A stretch of 64,000 nt of DNA from Myxococcales bacterium (GTDB lineage Bacteria > Myxococcota > Myxococcia > Myxococcales > JAKAPL01): contig JAJXUD010000001.1 of assembly GCA_021783235.1 (NCBI GenBank), positions 124,001 through 188,000 of the forward strand, read 5' to 3'. The notes under the pieces were generated by a model. It was not told the origin of the DNA and ran no database searches. It was given only the letters and a program-made list of their open reading frames with translations. Below, one piece after another: positions 27,232 through 37,652 of the stretch. Every line of letters begins with the position of its first letter. Positions within the stretch are counted from its first letter, which is position 1. The position numbers were made by a program, and so were the translations under genes.

Positions 27232-27903
27232 CCGGCACGCCTCGCGGAGCTCGTCGACATGCGCCAGCGGATGCTGGCCGTGGCGACGCGTCTCTTCGCC
27301 GCCCACGGCTTCGACGGCACCACGCTCCAGGACGTGGCGGACGCCGTGGGCGTGAGCAAGCCGGCGGTGATCCACCACTTCGCCTCCAAGGAGGCGCTGC
27401 GGGCGGCCGCGCTCGACGCGCTGCTCGATCACTGGAAGCAGACGCTGCCGCGCCTCTTGCTCGCCGCCACCGCCACCGACGACCGCTTCGACTCGCTCAT
27501 CGGGGAGCTGCTCCGCTTCTTCTCCTCGGAGCCCGACCGGGCGCGGCTCGTCCTGCGCGAGCTGCTCGACCGTCCGTACGAGATGGGGCGCGTCATGGGC
27601 GGCGCCGTCCGGCCCTGGCTCGCGGCCATCGCGGCGTACGTGGAGCGGGGCCAGGAGCGGGGGCGCCACCACGCGGACGCCGACCCCGAGGCCTACGTCC
27701 TCCACGTCCTCTCGTTCGCCATCGCGGCCATCGCCTCGCGGGACGTCCTCGCGGGCGCCCTCGACCGGGGGCCGCGCGGCGAGAGCCCCGAGGCCCGCTA
27801 CGAGCGCGAGCTCGTGCGGATGACTCGGGCGAGCCTCTTCACCCCGGCAGAGCGAACGCGCGCGGCGAGGCCCGCGCGCCGAAAGACCAGACGACGGAGG
27901 TAG
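27226..27903 (+). CDS. TetR/AcrR family transcriptional regulator
   Basis: 225 aa. The N-terminal DNA-binding domain is typical: RMLAVATRLFAAHGFDGTTLQDVADAVGVSKPAVIHHFASKEALRAA, with the helix-turn-helix at about residues 33-55. The C-terminal ligand domain is variable (LPRLLLAATATDDRFDSLIGELLRFF, LRELLDRPYEMGRVM). An inverted repeat covers its start codon, so it likely represses itself and the acyl-CoA dehydrogenase 5 bp downstream. An acyl-CoA or fatty acid inducer is a reasonable guess from that pairing, not shown by the sequence. Confidence 0.9.
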   Translation: MVPARLAELVDMRQRMLAVATRLFAAHGFDGTTLQDVADAVGVSKPAVIHHFASKEALRAAALDALLDHWKQTLPRLLLAATATDDRFDSLIGELLRFFSSEPDRARLVLRELLDRPYEMGRVMGGAVRPWLAAIAAYVERGQERGRHHADADPEAYVLHVLSFAIAAIASRDVLAGALDRGPRGESPEARYERELVRMTRASLFTPAERTRAARPARRKTRRRR

Positions 27904-27908
27904 TCACC

Positions 27909-29813
27909 ATGGCGAGCTTCTACGAGGACAACGAGGATCTGCGTTTCTACGTCGAGCGGGGCATCGACTGGGCTCCCCTGGTCGAGGCCACCGAGTTCGG
28001 CTTCCGCGCGCCCGGCGGGCCGAAGGACGCCCCCGAGGCGGTCCGCTCTTACAAGGACGTCCTCGAGCTGGTCGGCGAGCTCGTGGCCGACCAGATCGCG
28101 CCGCTCGCCGCCAAGGTCGACCGCGAGGACAACCGGCTCGAGAAGGGAGAGGTCGTCGAAGGCGAGGCGATGCGCCGCATCTTCGCCTCCCTGCGCGAGG
28201 TCGAGCTGCACAAGCTCTGCCTCCCGCGCGAGTTCGGCGGCCTCAACTCGCCGCTGATGGTCTACCTGCTCGCGAGCGAGATCCTGGCGCGGGCGGACGT
28301 CTCGGTGATGACGCACTTCGGCTTCCACGGCGCCATGGCCATGGCCATGGTCCTCTACTCGATGCGCGAGGGCTCGATCCGGATCGATCCCGCCACGGGG
28401 AAGATCGAGAGCTGCCGCTTCGAGGCCCAGATCGCCGACATCGCCACCGGCGGAGCCTGGGGCTGCATGGACATCACCGAGCCCGACGCCGGCAGCGACA
28501 TGGCGGCGCTGCGGACGGTGGGCGAACAGGACGCGAGCGGCAACTGGTTCGTGACGGGCCAGAAGATCTTCATCACCTCGGGCCACGGGAAGTACCACTT
28601 CGTCATCGCGCGGACCGAGGGCAAGGACAGCGGCCTCTCGGGCCTGTCGATGTTCCTCGTCCCGGCGTACGAGGATCTGCCCGACGGAAGCCGCAGGCGC
28701 CTCGTGACCCTGGAGCGGGTCGAGGAGAAGCTCGGCCACCACGGATCGGTCACCGCGGCGCTCTCGTTCGACCGCGCCCCCGCGCAGCTCATCGGCAAGC
28801 GGGGCGAGGGCTTCGAGTACATGCTCGTGCTCATGAACAACGCCCGCGTCGCAGTGGGCTTCGAGAGCCTCGGCCTCGCCGAGGCGGCGATGCGGATGGC
28901 GGAGGGCTACGCGAAGGAGCGCCGCTCGATGGGCAAGCCGATCGGCCGCCACGAGCTGATCGCCGACTGGCTCGACGAGATGCGGACCGACGTCCAGGGG
29001 ATCCGGGCGCTCGCGGTCGCCTCGGCGCAGCACGAGGAGCTCGCGCAGAAGCTCGCCATCCTCCAGAAGCACGCGGCGAGCCCCACCGCCGCCGAGCGCG
29101 AGCGCATCGAGCGCGACCTGCCGCGCCACCGGGCGCTGGCGCGCCGCTACACGCCGCTCCTCAAGTACCTCGCCGCGGAGAAGGCGGTCGAGATCGCCCG
29201 CCGCAACATCCAGATCCACGGCGGCATGGGCTACATGCGCGAGACCGGGGCCGAGAAGCTCCTGCGCGACGCGCTCGTGCTCCCCATCTACGAGGGGACG
29301 AGCCAGATCCAGTCGCTGATGGCGATGAAGGACACCCTCGGCGCCATCCTGAAGCGGCCCCAGGCCTTCCTCACGAAGCTCGGGCAGGCGCGCTGGCGCT
29401 CCCAGACCGCGCGCGACCCGCTCGAGCGGCGCGTGGCCCGGCTCCAGGTCTCGTCCCTCGGGGTGCAGCAGTTCCTCGTGACCCGCACGGCCGCCGACAA
29501 GCTGAAGACGCTGCCCGAGCTCCCGCTCTCGAGCTGGCCCCGGGCGCTCTCCTCGGGCTGGGACCCGAAGCGCGACTTCGCGGTGGCGATGCTCCACGCC
29601 GAGCGGCTCATCCGGATCCTCGCCGACGAGGCGGTCGCCGAGATCCTGCTCGCCCAGGCGAAGGCCCACCCCGAGCGGCGCGAGCTCTGCGAGCGCTGGC
29701 TCGAGCGCGCCGAGCCGCGCGGCCGCGCGCTCGCCGACGAGATCACGACGCACGGCAACCGGCTGCTCCGCGCGCTGGCGGGCGAGGAGAAGGCGGCCGC
29801 CAAGGCGAGCTGA
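27909..29813 (+). CDS. Acyl-CoA dehydrogenase family protein (long form)
   Basis: 634 aa FAD flavoenzyme that would introduce the alpha-beta double bond in acyl-Co[19 protein letters not shown] is the first family signature, [17 protein letters not shown] the substrate/FAD region, [18 protein letters not shown] precedes the helical domain, and [35 protein letters not shown] holds the second signature with the candidate catalytic glutamate in YEGT. The extra C-terminal helical domain of about 150 residues places it with longer forms (DmdC/FadE-like). Chain-length preference cannot be read from the sequence. It is probably co-transcribed with and controlled by the TetR gene. Confidence 0.9.
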   Translation: MASFYEDNEDLRFYVERGIDWAPLVEATEFGFRAPGGPKDAPEAVRSYKDVLELVGELVADQIAPLAAKVDREDNRLEKGEVVEGEAMRRIFASLREVELHKLCLPREFGGLNSPLMVYLLASEILARADVSVMTHFGFHGAMAMAMVLYSMREGSIRIDPATGKIESCRFEAQIADIATGGAWGCMDITEPDAGSDMAALRTVGEQDASGNWFVTGQKIFITSGHGKYHFVIARTEGKDSGLSGLSMFLVPAYEDLPDGSRRRLVTLERVEEKLGHHGSVTAALSFDRAPAQLIGKRGEGFEYMLVLMNNARVAVGFESLGLAEAAMRMAEGYAKERRSMGKPIGRHELIADWLDEMRTDVQGIRALAVASAQHEELAQKLAILQKHAASPTAAERERIERDLPRHRALARRYTPLLKYLAAEKAVEIARRNIQIHGGMGYMRETGAEKLLRDALVLPIYEGTSQIQSLMAMKDTLGAILKRPQAFLTKLGQARWRSQTARDPLERRVARLQVSSLGVQQFLVTRTAADKLKTLPELPLSSWPRALSSGWDPKRDFAVAMLHAERLIRILADEAVAEILLAQAKAHPERRELCERWLERAEPRGRALADEITTHGNRLLRALAGEEKAAAKAS

Positions 29814-29846
29814 TCCTCGCCCCGACGGAGAGCCGAGCCCAGTCGC

Positions 29847-29875
29847 TTGCCGCGGCGCGACGCGGCTGTTAGATC
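29847..29875 (+). promoter_or_regulatory. Putative thrS promoter
   Basis: TTGCCG (29847-29852) and TAGATC (29870-29875) are 17 bp apart in the 73-bp gap before thrS, ending 11 bp before its ATG. Moderate match to sigma-70 consensus; no T-box-like leader is possible in this space. Confidence 0.4.
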
Positions 29876-29886
29876 CCGCGTCCACC

Positions 29887-31824
29887 ATGGACCCAGTTAC
29901 CGTCACGCTGCCCGACGGCTCCCAGAAGCAGGCCGTGAAGGGGACCCGGATCGCGGAGTTCGTCGCCGCGCAGATCGGCCAGGGGCTCGCCCGGGCCGCT
30001 TACGCCGCCAAGATCGACGGCGCCGAGGTGGACCTCTCGCGGCCGCTCGAGCGCGACTGCAAGCTCGAGGTGATCACGAAGAAGAGCCCCGAGGCGCTCG
30101 AGATCGCCCGCCACGACGCGGCCCACGTCGTCGCGAGCGTCGTACAGCGGCTCTTCCCGGGGACCCAGGTCACCATCGGCCCCACCATCGAGGACGGCTT
30201 CTACTACGACTTCTTCCGCGAGAAGCCGTTCACGCCCGAGGACCTCGAGGCGATCGAGAAGGCCACGAACGACGAGATCCGCGCCGACCAGCCCTTCGTC
30301 CGCGAGGAGGTCTCGCCCGACGAGGCGATCCGGCTCTTCGAGGGGAAGGGCGAGAAGTTCAAGGTCGAGATCGTCAGGGACATCGTCCAGAGGGGCGCGA
30401 AGACGCTCACCCTCTACCGGCACGGCGACTGGGTCGACTTCTGCCTCGGGCCCCACGGGCCGTCCACCGGCAAGATCGGCGTCGTCAAGCTGACGAGCGT
30501 CGCGGGCGCCTACTGGCGCGGCGACTCGCGCAACCCGATGCTGCAGCGGATCTACGGCACCGCCTTCTTCGACAAGAAGGATCTCGACGCCCACCTGGCC
30601 CGGATCGAGGAGGCGAAGAGGCGCGACCACCGCAAGCTCGGCAAGGAGCTCGAGCTGTTCATGACCCACCCCTTCGCGCCCGGGGCGGCCTTCTGGCTCC
30701 CGAAGGGGACGACGCTCTACCAGCTGCTCTCGGACTGCATGCGACGGCTGCTCCTCGCCGAGGGCTACGTCGAGGTGAAGACGCCGCTCGTCTTCAACAA
30801 GGCGCTCTGGGAGCGGAGCGGCCACTGGGAGCACTACCAGGAGAACATGTTCGTCTTCGAGAGCGAGGAGCAGGAGTTCTCGCTCAAGCCGATGAACTGC
30901 CCGAGCCACATGCTGATCTTCGGCCACAGGCGGCGGAGCTACCGCGAGCTGCCGCTGCGGCTGCACTCCCAGGACGTGCTCCACCGCAACGAGGCCTCGG
31001 GGACGCTCGGCGGGCTCACGCGCGTGCGGCAGTTCCAGCAGGACGACGCGCACATCTACCTCGCCGAGGAGCAGATCGGCGAGGAGGTGGCGCGGATCAT
31101 CGGCCTCGTCGACCGGGTCTACCAGGCCTTTGGCCTCGGCCACACGGCGAAGCTCTCGACCCGGCCCGAGAAGTTCGGCGGCGAGGCGGCGCTCTGGGAC
31201 CGCGCCGAGCAGGCGCTGGAGGCGGCGCTCGCGGCGCAGGGGATCGCCTACATGGTGGCCCCGGGCGAGGGCGCCTTCTACGGCCCCAAGATCGACTTCG
31301 ACGTCACCGACTCGCTGGGTCGCAAGTGGCAGTGCGCGACGATCCAGCTCGACTACGTCCAGCCGCGCCGCTTCGAGCTCTCGTACGTCGGCGAGGACAA
31401 CGCGGAGCACGTGCCGGTGGTCATCCACCGGGCCATCTACGGCTCGTTCGAGCGCTTCCTCGCGATCCTCATCGAGCACTACGCCGGCGCCTTCCCCACC
31501 TGGCTCGCGCCGGTGCAGGCGCGGCTCGTCACCGTGAGCGATCGCTTCCTCCCGTACGCTCGGGAGGTGGAGGCCTCCTTGCGCGCGGCCGGCGCCCGGG
31601 TCGAGCTCGACCCGCGCAACGAGAAGCTCGGCGCGAAGATCCGCGAGGGCGAGCTCGCGAAGATCCCCTTCGTCGTGGTCATCGGCGAGAAGGAGGCCGA
31701 GCAGAGGACGCTCTCGCCGCGAAGGCACGGCGGCAAGGACCTCGGCGCCATGCCGATCGCCCAGTTCGCCGAGCTGCTCTCGCACGAGGGGCGACCGCCC
31801 TACGGCGCGCCTGCCGGCGGTTGA
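29887..31824 (+). CDS. thrS: Threonyl-tRNA synthetase
   Basis: 645 aa, full length. The order is the N-terminal TGS domain ([20 protein letters not shown]), the editing domain with the H-x3-H pattern in [19 protein letters not shown] and [11 protein letters not shown], and the class II core with [12 protein letters not shown] (zinc cysteine), [16 protein letters not shown] (motif 2) and [24 protein letters not shown] (motif 3). The C-terminal anticodon-binding domain ends near [13 protein letters not shown]. It leads the translation operon that continues with infC, rpmI, rplT, pheS, pheT and ihfA. Confidence 0.96.
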   Translation: MDPVTVTLPDGSQKQAVKGTRIAEFVAAQIGQGLARAAYAAKIDGAEVDLSRPLERDCKLEVITKKSPEALEIARHDAAHVVASVVQRLFPGTQVTIGPTIEDGFYYDFFREKPFTPEDLEAIEKATNDEIRADQPFVREEVSPDEAIRLFEGKGEKFKVEIVRDIVQRGAKTLTLYRHGDWVDFCLGPHGPSTGKIGVVKLTSVAGAYWRGDSRNPMLQRIYGTAFFDKKDLDAHLARIEEAKRRDHRKLGKELELFMTHPFAPGAAFWLPKGTTLYQLLSDCMRRLLLAEGYVEVKTPLVFNKALWERSGHWEHYQENMFVFESEEQEFSLKPMNCPSHMLIFGHRRRSYRELPLRLHSQDVLHRNEASGTLGGLTRVRQFQQDDAHIYLAEEQIGEEVARIIGLVDRVYQAFGLGHTAKLSTRPEKFGGEAALWDRAEQALEAALAAQGIAYMVAPGEGAFYGPKIDFDVTDSLGRKWQCATIQLDYVQPRRFELSYVGEDNAEHVPVVIHRAIYGSFERFLAILIEHYAGAFPTWLAPVQARLVTVSDRFLPYAREVEASLRAAGARVELDPRNEKLGAKIREGELAKIPFVVVIGEKEAEQRTLSPRRHGGKDLGAMPIAQFAELLSHEGRPPYGAPAGG

Positions 31825-31848
31825 CTTTCGTCGCGAGATCGCTACCCT
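31821..31848 (+). promoter_or_regulatory. Putative infC promoter overlapping the thrS stop
   Basis: TTGACT (31821-31826) and TACCCT (31843-31848) are 16 bp apart. The same arrangement (TTGACA, 16 bp, TACCCT) precedes ihfA. This would give infC and the ribosomal protein genes their own promoter with a leader of about 85 nt. Confidence 0.55.
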
Positions 31849-31878
31849 AACGCACCCCGCCACCAGGGGGAGGGACTC

Positions 31879-31915
31879 GCGCGTCCGGCAAGACCGGCCT
31901 TTCGAGCGGACGCGC
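31879..31915 (+). promoter_or_regulatory. Hairpin in the infC leader, possible translational control element
   Basis: GCGCGTCCG (31879-31887) and CGGACGCGC (31907-31915) form a perfect 9-bp stem with a 19-nt loop, ending ten bases before the GAAGGAG ribosome-binding site of infC. Leaders of infC-rpmI-rplT operons are often bound by L20 or otherwise control expression; this hairpin is a candidate, but no match to a known L20 leader was checked. Confidence 0.5.
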
Positions 31916-31938
31916 CACCACCAGAGAAGGAGTAGGCC

Positions 31939-32586
<648 letters not shown>

Positions 32587-32614
32587 ACAAACCGCAGCGA
32601 GACAGAGGGAATCC

Positions 32615-32818
32615 ATGGCATACAAGCTCAAGACGAACTCCGCGGCGAAGAAGCGCTTCAAGATTCGGCCGAGCGGAAAGGTGAAGCACAAGCAGCGGGG
32701 CGTCCGTCACAACGCCGGCGCGAAGTCGGAGAAGCAGAAGCGCCACCTCCGCGGGACGACGGACCTCGTGCTGCGCGACGAGAAGAAGGTGAAGGAGCTG
32801 TTCCCGTACGCCCGCTAG
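32615..32818 (+). CDS. rpmI: 50S ribosomal protein L35
   Basis: 67 aa, full length. KLKTNSAAKKRFKIRPSGKVKHKQ and the basic RHNAGAKSEKQKRHLRG stretch followed by VKELFPYAR are the L35 signatures. The internal position between infC and rplT is conserved across bacteria. The gap after infC is 28 bp. Confidence 0.96.
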   Translation: MAYKLKTNSAAKKRFKIRPSGKVKHKQRGVRHNAGAKSEKQKRHLRGTTDLVLRDEKKVKELFPYAR

Positions 32819-32848
32819 GGGCGTCCTCGAAAGGTCAGGGGTTTCGCC

Positions 32849-33196
32849 GTGAGAGTGAAGAAGGGCTTCAAGGCGCGCCGGCGCCGCAACCGGGTCCTCA
32901 AGCTCGCGAAGGGCTTCAAGGGCCGTCGCAAGAACTGCTACAGGCGGGCCAACCAGGCCGTCGAGCGGGCGCTCGATTACGCGACGCGCGATCGGCGCGT
33001 GCGCAAGCGGGAGTTCCGCGCCCTCTGGATCACCCGGATCAACGCCGCGTCCCGGCTCGCCGGGACGACCTACAGCCAGCTCATCCGGGGCCTCGCCAAG
33101 GCCGGCGTCGCCGTCGATCGGAAGATCATGGCGGAGCTGGCCGTCCTCGACCCGAAGGGCTTCGAGGCGATCGCCGCGATCGCGAAGTCGGCCTAG
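32849..33196 (+). CDS. rplT: 50S ribosomal protein L20
   Basis: 115 aa, full length, starting at [42 protein letters not shown] is the basic N-terminal arm that enters 23S rRNA, and [29 protein letters not shown] is the conserved core. L20 is needed early in 50S assembly and often represses its own operon by binding the infC-rpmI-rplT mRNA. Confidence 0.96.
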   Translation: MRVKKGFKARRRRNRVLKLAKGFKGRRKNCYRRANQAVERALDYATRDRRVRKREFRALWITRINAASRLAGTTYSQLIRGLAKAGVAVDRKIMAELAVLDPKGFEAIAAIAKSA

Positions 33197-33201
33197 CGGC
33201 G

Positions 33202-34251
33202 ATGCTCGCGGCGCTGGAGGCGCTCCTCGCCGCGGCGCGCCTCGAGATCCCGCAGGCAGGGGATCGCGAGGCCGCCGAGGCGCTGCGCGTCCGATACCTC
33301 GGACGGAAGGGCGAGCTCCAGGCGCTCCTGCGCGGCATGGGCTCGGTGCCCGCCCCCGAGCGGCCCGCCGCCGGAGCGGCCGTCAACGCCGCCCGCGACG
33401 AGATCGAGGCGCTGATCCGCGAGGCGATCGCCCGCGGCGAGCGCGCCGCGCTCGAGCGGGAGCTGCGAGGGGCGCCGCTCGACGTCACGCTGCCGGGCCG
33501 GCGGCTCGCGCCGCGGGGGCGCCGCCACCCCGTCTCGCAGGCGCAGGACGACATCGTCGAGATCTTCGCCCGGATGGGTTACGAGGTCGCCGAGGGGCCC
33601 GAGGTCGAGCTCGACTACTACAACTTCGAGGCGCTCAACATGCCCGCGGGCCACCCGGCTCGCGACATGCAAGACACCTTCTACGTCGAGGCGAAGGGGC
33701 GCGAGGGGATCGCCCCCGGCAACCCGCCGCTCCTGCGGACTCACACGAGCCCGGTCCAGGTCCGCTCGATGCTCGCCCGGCAGCCGCCGCTGCGGATCTG
33801 CTCGCCGGGGCGGGTCTACCGGCGCGACGACGACCCCACCCACAGCCCGATGTTCCACCAGGTGGAGCTGCTCTGCGTCGACCGCGGCATCAGCTTCGCG
33901 CACCTGCAGGGCACGCTCGAGGCCTTCATCCAGGCCTTCTTCGGCAAGGGCTTCCAGACTCGCTTCCGGCCAAGCTACTTTCCCTTCGTCGAGCCGGGCG
34001 CCGAGGTGGACATCACCTGCACCCTCTGCGGCGGCAAGGGCTGCCGGACCTGCAAGGGCACGGGCTTCCTCGAGGTGCTCGGCGCGGGCATGGTCCACCC
34101 GAAGGTGCTCGCGGCGGTCGGCTACGATCCCGAGGAGCTCTCGGGCTTCGCCTTCGGCGCCGGCATCGACCGGCTCGCCATGCTCCGCTCGGGCGTGGAC
34201 GACCTGCGGCTCTTCTTCGAGAACGACCTGCGCTTTTTGGAGACCGCATGA
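33202..34251 (+). CDS. pheS: Phenylalanyl-tRNA synthetase alpha subunit
   Basis: 349 aa class II synthetase subunit. The N-terminal coiled-coil part (residues 1-90) contacts tRNA. HPVSQAQDDIVEIFARMGYEVAEGPEVE begins the catalytic core, LLRTHTSPVQVRSM and GRVYRRDDDPTHSPMFHQVE are motif 2 regions, and GFAFGAGIDRLAMLRSGVDDLRLFFENDLRFL is motif 3. A Cys-rich insert (CTLCGGKGCRTCKGTGFLEVLG) replaces a loop, as in several bacterial lineages, and may bind a metal. It overlaps pheT by 4 bp (ATGA), fitting the alpha2-beta2 enzyme. Confidence 0.95.
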   Translation: MLAALEALLAAARLEIPQAGDREAAEALRVRYLGRKGELQALLRGMGSVPAPERPAAGAAVNAARDEIEALIREAIARGERAALERELRGAPLDVTLPGRRLAPRGRRHPVSQAQDDIVEIFARMGYEVAEGPEVELDYYNFEALNMPAGHPARDMQDTFYVEAKGREGIAPGNPPLLRTHTSPVQVRSMLARQPPLRICSPGRVYRRDDDPTHSPMFHQVELLCVDRGISFAHLQGTLEAFIQAFFGKGFQTRFRPSYFPFVEPGAEVDITCTLCGGKGCRTCKGTGFLEVLGAGMVHPKVLAAVGYDPEELSGFAFGAGIDRLAMLRSGVDDLRLFFENDLRFLETA

Positions 34252-36674
34252 GGGTCTCGCTCGCCTGGCTCGCCGAGCTCGTCCCGCTGCCGCCGCCGTC
34301 CGAGCTCGAGCGTGGCCTCACCTTCGCCGGCCTCGAGGTCGAGCGGGTCGAGCGGCGCGGCGAGGGGCTCGAGGGGGTCGTCGTCGCGCGGATCCTCGAG
34401 ACCGCCCCCCACCCGAAGGCGGACCGGCTGTCGGTGACGCAGGTGGACCTGGGCGGCGAGCGGCTCCAGATCGTCTGCGGCGCGAAGAACTACCGGGTCG
34501 GCGACCGGGTGCCGCTCGCCCGCGTCGGCGCCGTCCTGCCCGGCGGCAAGAAGATCGAGGCGGCGAGCCTGCGCGGCGTCCAGTCGGCCGGGATGCTCTG
34601 CAGCGAGCGCGAGCTCGGCGTCTCCGACGCCCCGGGCGCGGACGCCGGGCTCTGGATCCTCCCCGAGGAGCTGCCGCTCGGCGCGAACGTGGCCCAGGCG
34701 ATGGGGCTGCGCGACACGGTCTTCGAGCTCAACGTCACCCCGAACCGCGCGGACTGCCTCTCGCACCTCGGCGTCGCCCGCGAGGTGGCGGCGATCTTCC
34801 GCGCGAAGCTCCGGCCGCCGCCCGAGGAGCCCGCCGCGCTCGACTTCGACGCCCCGCTGCCGCCCGAGCCGCGCCTGATGGACGCCGAGCGCTGCGGCCT
34901 CTACCTCGGCGGGGCCCTCTCGGCCGGCCGCGGCCTCGTCGGGCACTCGCCGCTCTGGATGCGCAGCCGGCTCGAGGCGTGCGGCATCCGCGCGATCGGC
35001 CTCGCGGTGGACGTGACGAACTACGTCCTCCTCGAGCTCGGCCAGCCGCTCCACGCCTTCGACCTGCGCGAGGTGGGGGAGGGCATCCGGGTCCGGCGGG
35101 CCCGGCCGGGCGAGCCGCTCGTCACGCTCGACGGGGTTCGCCGCACCCTCTCGGACGACGACCTCGTCATCGCCGCCGGGGAGAGGCCGGTGGCGCTCGC
35201 GGGAGTCATGGGCGGCGAGGCGAGCGGCGTCCTCCCCGACACCGAGGCGCTCTACCTCGAGGCCGCCTGGTTCTCGCCCGAGGGGATCCGGCGCAGCGCC
35301 CGGCGGCACGGCCTCCATTCGGAGTCGTCCCACCGCTTCGAGCGCGGCGTCGACCCGACGCTCGCGCCCCGGGCCCTGCGGCGAGCGGTCGCCCTGATCG
35401 CCCAGGCGATCCCCGGGACGCGAGCCGCCGCGCCCCAAGGCGCCGAGGGTCGTCGCCCCGCGCCCCGCGCGGTCCCGCTCCGCTTCGCCCGCGTGGGCGC
35501 GCTGCTCGGCTGCGAGGTTCCGGCGGAGGAGTCGCGCGGCCAGCTCGCCGCGCTCGGCCTCGTCGAGGTCGCCCACGCGCAGGGGACGGGCCGCTTCGAG
35601 ATCCCCTCCCACCGCTTCGACCTCGAGATCGAGACCGACCTCATCGAGGAGGTCGCGCGGCTGCGAGGCTACGACCGGATCCCGAAGGCGCTGCCGCCCA
35701 TCGCCACGCCGCCCGCCCCGGAGCGGCGGCACGGCCGGGCGCTCTCGGCCACCCGGACGTTGCTCGGAGACCACGGCTTCTTCGAGGCGCTGAACCTGAG
35801 CTTCTCGGGCGGGCCCATGGCCGAGCCGTTCGGGGAGGGCGAGCCGGTGGCGCTCGTGAACCCGCTCGGGGCCGAGCAGGGGCGGCTTCGGACCTCGCTC
35901 CTCCCCGGCCTCTGCCAGAACCTCCAGACGAACCTCTCGCGGCTGCCGCAGATCGCGGGCGCCCCGCCCACGGTCCGACTCTATGAGATCGCCAGCAGCT
36001 TCCGCTGGCCGACCGAGGACGAACGGAGCGGGGGCCCGACTCACGAGCGGCTCTCGCTCGGGCTGCTCGCCCACGGGCCGCGCCAGCCGATCTCCTGGGC
36101 CACGGGCCGCGAGCCGTTCGACTTCTACGATCTGAAGGGCGTCATCGAGGCGCTCTGCGAGCGGCTCGGCGCCACCGTCCGCTTCGATCGGGGCGAGGCG
36201 CGCTGGCTCCACCCTCGCTCCGCGGCGCGACTCGTCGTCGGCGACGGGGGCGGCGCGGGCGTCTTCGGCGAGATCCACCCCGCCGTCGCGGACAGGCTCG
36301 GGCTGCCGCGCGGGACCCTCCTCGGAGAGCTCGACCTCGCGCCGCTCTTCGCTGCCGGCGCCGCCGCTCGGTTCGAAGGGCTCCCGCGCTACCCGGCCGT
36401 GCTGCGCGACCTCGCCCTCGTGGTCGACGCGGGCCGCTCCGCCGCGGAGGTGGCCACGCTCCTGCGCGAGGCCGGCGGCGAGCTCCTCGAGGCGCTGCTC
36501 CTCTTCGACGTGTTCGAGGGCGGCAGCCTGCCGGCCGGAAAGAAGAGCCTCGCCTTCTCGCTCCGCTTCCGCGCGGCCGACCGCACGCTGACCGACGACG
36601 AGGTGGCGAAGAGCCACGCGGCGCTGGTCGCCGCCGCGGAGCAGGGGCTCGGGGCCACGCTGCGGGCCGGCTAG
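34248..36674 (+). CDS. pheT: Phenylalanyl-tRNA synthetase beta subunit
   Basis: 808 aa. Domains in order: an N-terminal tRNA-binding EMAP-like domain (VVVARILETAPHPKADRLSVTQVDLG to LPGGKKIEAASLRGVQSAGMLCSERELG), the B3/B4 editing region (GLAVDVTNYVLLELGQPLHAFD), the B5 domain (IPSHRFDLEIETDLIEEVARLRGYDRIP), the catalytic-like core (NPLGAEQGRLRTSLLPGL) and the C-terminal ferredoxin-like FDX-ACB domain (PAVLRDLALVVDAGRSAAEV to FRAADRTLTDDEV). It removes mischarged Tyr-tRNA-Phe and positions the tRNA. Confidence 0.95.
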   Translation: MRVSLAWLAELVPLPPPSELERGLTFAGLEVERVERRGEGLEGVVVARILETAPHPKADRLSVTQVDLGGERLQIVCGAKNYRVGDRVPLARVGAVLPGGKKIEAASLRGVQSAGMLCSERELGVSDAPGADAGLWILPEELPLGANVAQAMGLRDTVFELNVTPNRADCLSHLGVAREVAAIFRAKLRPPPEEPAALDFDAPLPPEPRLMDAERCGLYLGGALSAGRGLVGHSPLWMRSRLEACGIRAIGLAVDVTNYVLLELGQPLHAFDLREVGEGIRVRRARPGEPLVTLDGVRRTLSDDDLVIAAGERPVALAGVMGGEASGVLPDTEALYLEAAWFSPEGIRRSARRHGLHSESSHRFERGVDPTLAPRALRRAVALIAQAIPGTRAAAPQGAEGRRPAPRAVPLRFARVGALLGCEVPAEESRGQLAALGLVEVAHAQGTGRFEIPSHRFDLEIETDLIEEVARLRGYDRIPKALPPIATPPAPERRHGRALSATRTLLGDHGFFEALNLSFSGGPMAEPFGEGEPVALVNPLGAEQGRLRTSLLPGLCQNLQTNLSRLPQIAGAPPTVRLYEIASSFRWPTEDERSGGPTHERLSLGLLAHGPRQPISWATGREPFDFYDLKGVIEALCERLGATVRFDRGEARWLHPRSAARLVVGDGGGAGVFGEIHPAVADRLGLPRGTLLGELDLAPLFAAGAAARFEGLPRYPAVLRDLALVVDAGRSAAEVATLLREAGGELLEALLLFDVFEGGSLPAGKKSLAFSLRFRAADRTLTDDEVAKSHAALVAAAEQGLGATLRAG

Positions 36675-36675
36675 A

Positions 36676-36703
36676 TTGACAATTTTCAGCCTCCGGGTAC
36701 CCT
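36676..36703 (+). promoter_or_regulatory. Putative ihfA promoter
   Basis: A perfect TTGACA (36676-36681) and TACCCT (36698-36703) are separated by 16 bp in the 86-bp, locally A+T-richer gap between pheT and ihfA. In addition to read-through from pheST, this would let ihfA be expressed alone, as in E. coli. Confidence 0.6.
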
Positions 36704-36760
36704 GAATACGAGCTGATCTTGCGAGGGTGCGAGCCCCCGCCGAGCGGGGTCGAGCGAGCG

Positions 36761-37042
36761 ATGACCAAGGCCGACATCATCGAGCACGTCTACGAGCAGG
36801 TGGGTTTCTCGAAGAAGGAGAGCGCCGAGGTCGTCGAGCTCGTGTTCGACACGATCAAGCGGACGCTCGAGGGCGGCGAGCGGATCAAGATCTCGGGCTT
36901 CGGCAACTTCATCGTGCGGGACAAGAAGTCGCGCATCGGCCGCAACCCGCAGACCGGCCAGGAGATCGAGATCTCCGCCCGACGCGTGCTGACGTTCCGG
37001 CCGAGCCAGGTCCTGAAGAGCGACCTGAACCGCCCGTCTTAG
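36761..37042 (+). CDS. ihfA: Integration host factor alpha subunit
   Basis: 93 aa HU/IHF-family DNA-bending protein. TKADIIEHVYEQVGFSKKESAEVVELVFDTIKRTLEGGERIKISGFGNF is the dimerisation part, and RDKKSRIGRNPQTGQEIEISARRVLTFRPSQVLK holds the DNA arm with the Arg-x-Asn-Pro turn that intercalates. ATG 36761 was preferred over an upstream in-frame start because the family begins exactly here. The order pheS-pheT-ihfA is conserved in proteobacteria and supports the alpha assignment. Confidence 0.92.
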   Translation: MTKADIIEHVYEQVGFSKKESAEVVELVFDTIKRTLEGGERIKISGFGNFIVRDKKSRIGRNPQTGQEIEISARRVLTFRPSQVLKSDLNRPS

Positions 37043-37113
37043 CGGGCCCTTCGCACATCCAGCTTGCGCCGCCCCCGGGCGGCATGGCAGAAGAGGCGCT
37101 GCAGCCGCAGCAA

Positions 37114-37191
<78 letters not shown>

Positions 37192-37260
37192 TTCGAGGCC
37201 CCGGAGAACGTTGGAGAGATCCCACGCGCTCCGGGGCCTCACTTTTTGAGGCTGCCGCCC

Positions 37261-37590
37261 ATGGCCAACTTCCGCTTCTACCGCCGCGCGCGCATCTTCC
37301 CGGGCCTCTCGGTCAACCTCTCGCGCTCGGGCCCCAGCCTCTCCGTCGGCGTCCGCGGCGCGCATTTCACGTTCGGCCCGCGCGGCGTCACCCGTACCGT
37401 CGGCATCCCCGGCTCGGGCCTCTCCTGGACTTCGCACACCGGGCGCTCCAGCGGCTTTCACTCGGCCCACGTCGAAGCGCCGGTCAGCGAGCGGCGGCAG
37501 CGGATCATGCACCGCTGGGCCCTCGCGGGGCTGCTCTGGCTTCTGTTGCTGCCGCTGCTCCTGCTGCTCGGACTCTTCGGCGGGCGGTAG
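37261..37590 (+). CDS. DUF4236 domain protein with C-terminal membrane anchor
   Basis: 109 aa. FRFYRRARIFPGLSVNLSRSGPSLSVGVRGAHFTFGPRGVTRTVGIPGSGLSW is the complete DUF4236 pattern (N-L-S-x-S-G-x-S-x-S-x-G followed by G-I-P-G-S-G). Residues about 87-107 (LAGLLWLLLLPLLLLLGLFGG) are a single membrane helix near the C-terminus, a common layout for this domain. Function is not established. It stands alone between tRNA-Pro and the convergent kamA-like gene. Confidence 0.85.
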   Translation: MANFRFYRRARIFPGLSVNLSRSGPSLSVGVRGAHFTFGPRGVTRTVGIPGSGLSWTSHTGRSSGFHSAHVEAPVSERRQRIMHRWALAGLLWLLLLPLLLLLGLFGGR

Positions 37591-37652
37591 CGCAGCGGGC
37601 GCGGACAGCCCCCAGACTCTTCCGACCGTGGCCGGTACCCTTCCGAAAGGGG

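Noticed and set aside
36719..36760. Extended N-terminus for ihfA
   Set aside because: The extra 14 residues are not part of the IHF fold, and the family starts at the ATG at 36761.
37067..37083. Terminator after ihfA
   Set aside because: GCCGCCC/GGGCGGC can pair, but the loop is only two bases and no T-rich tract follows.
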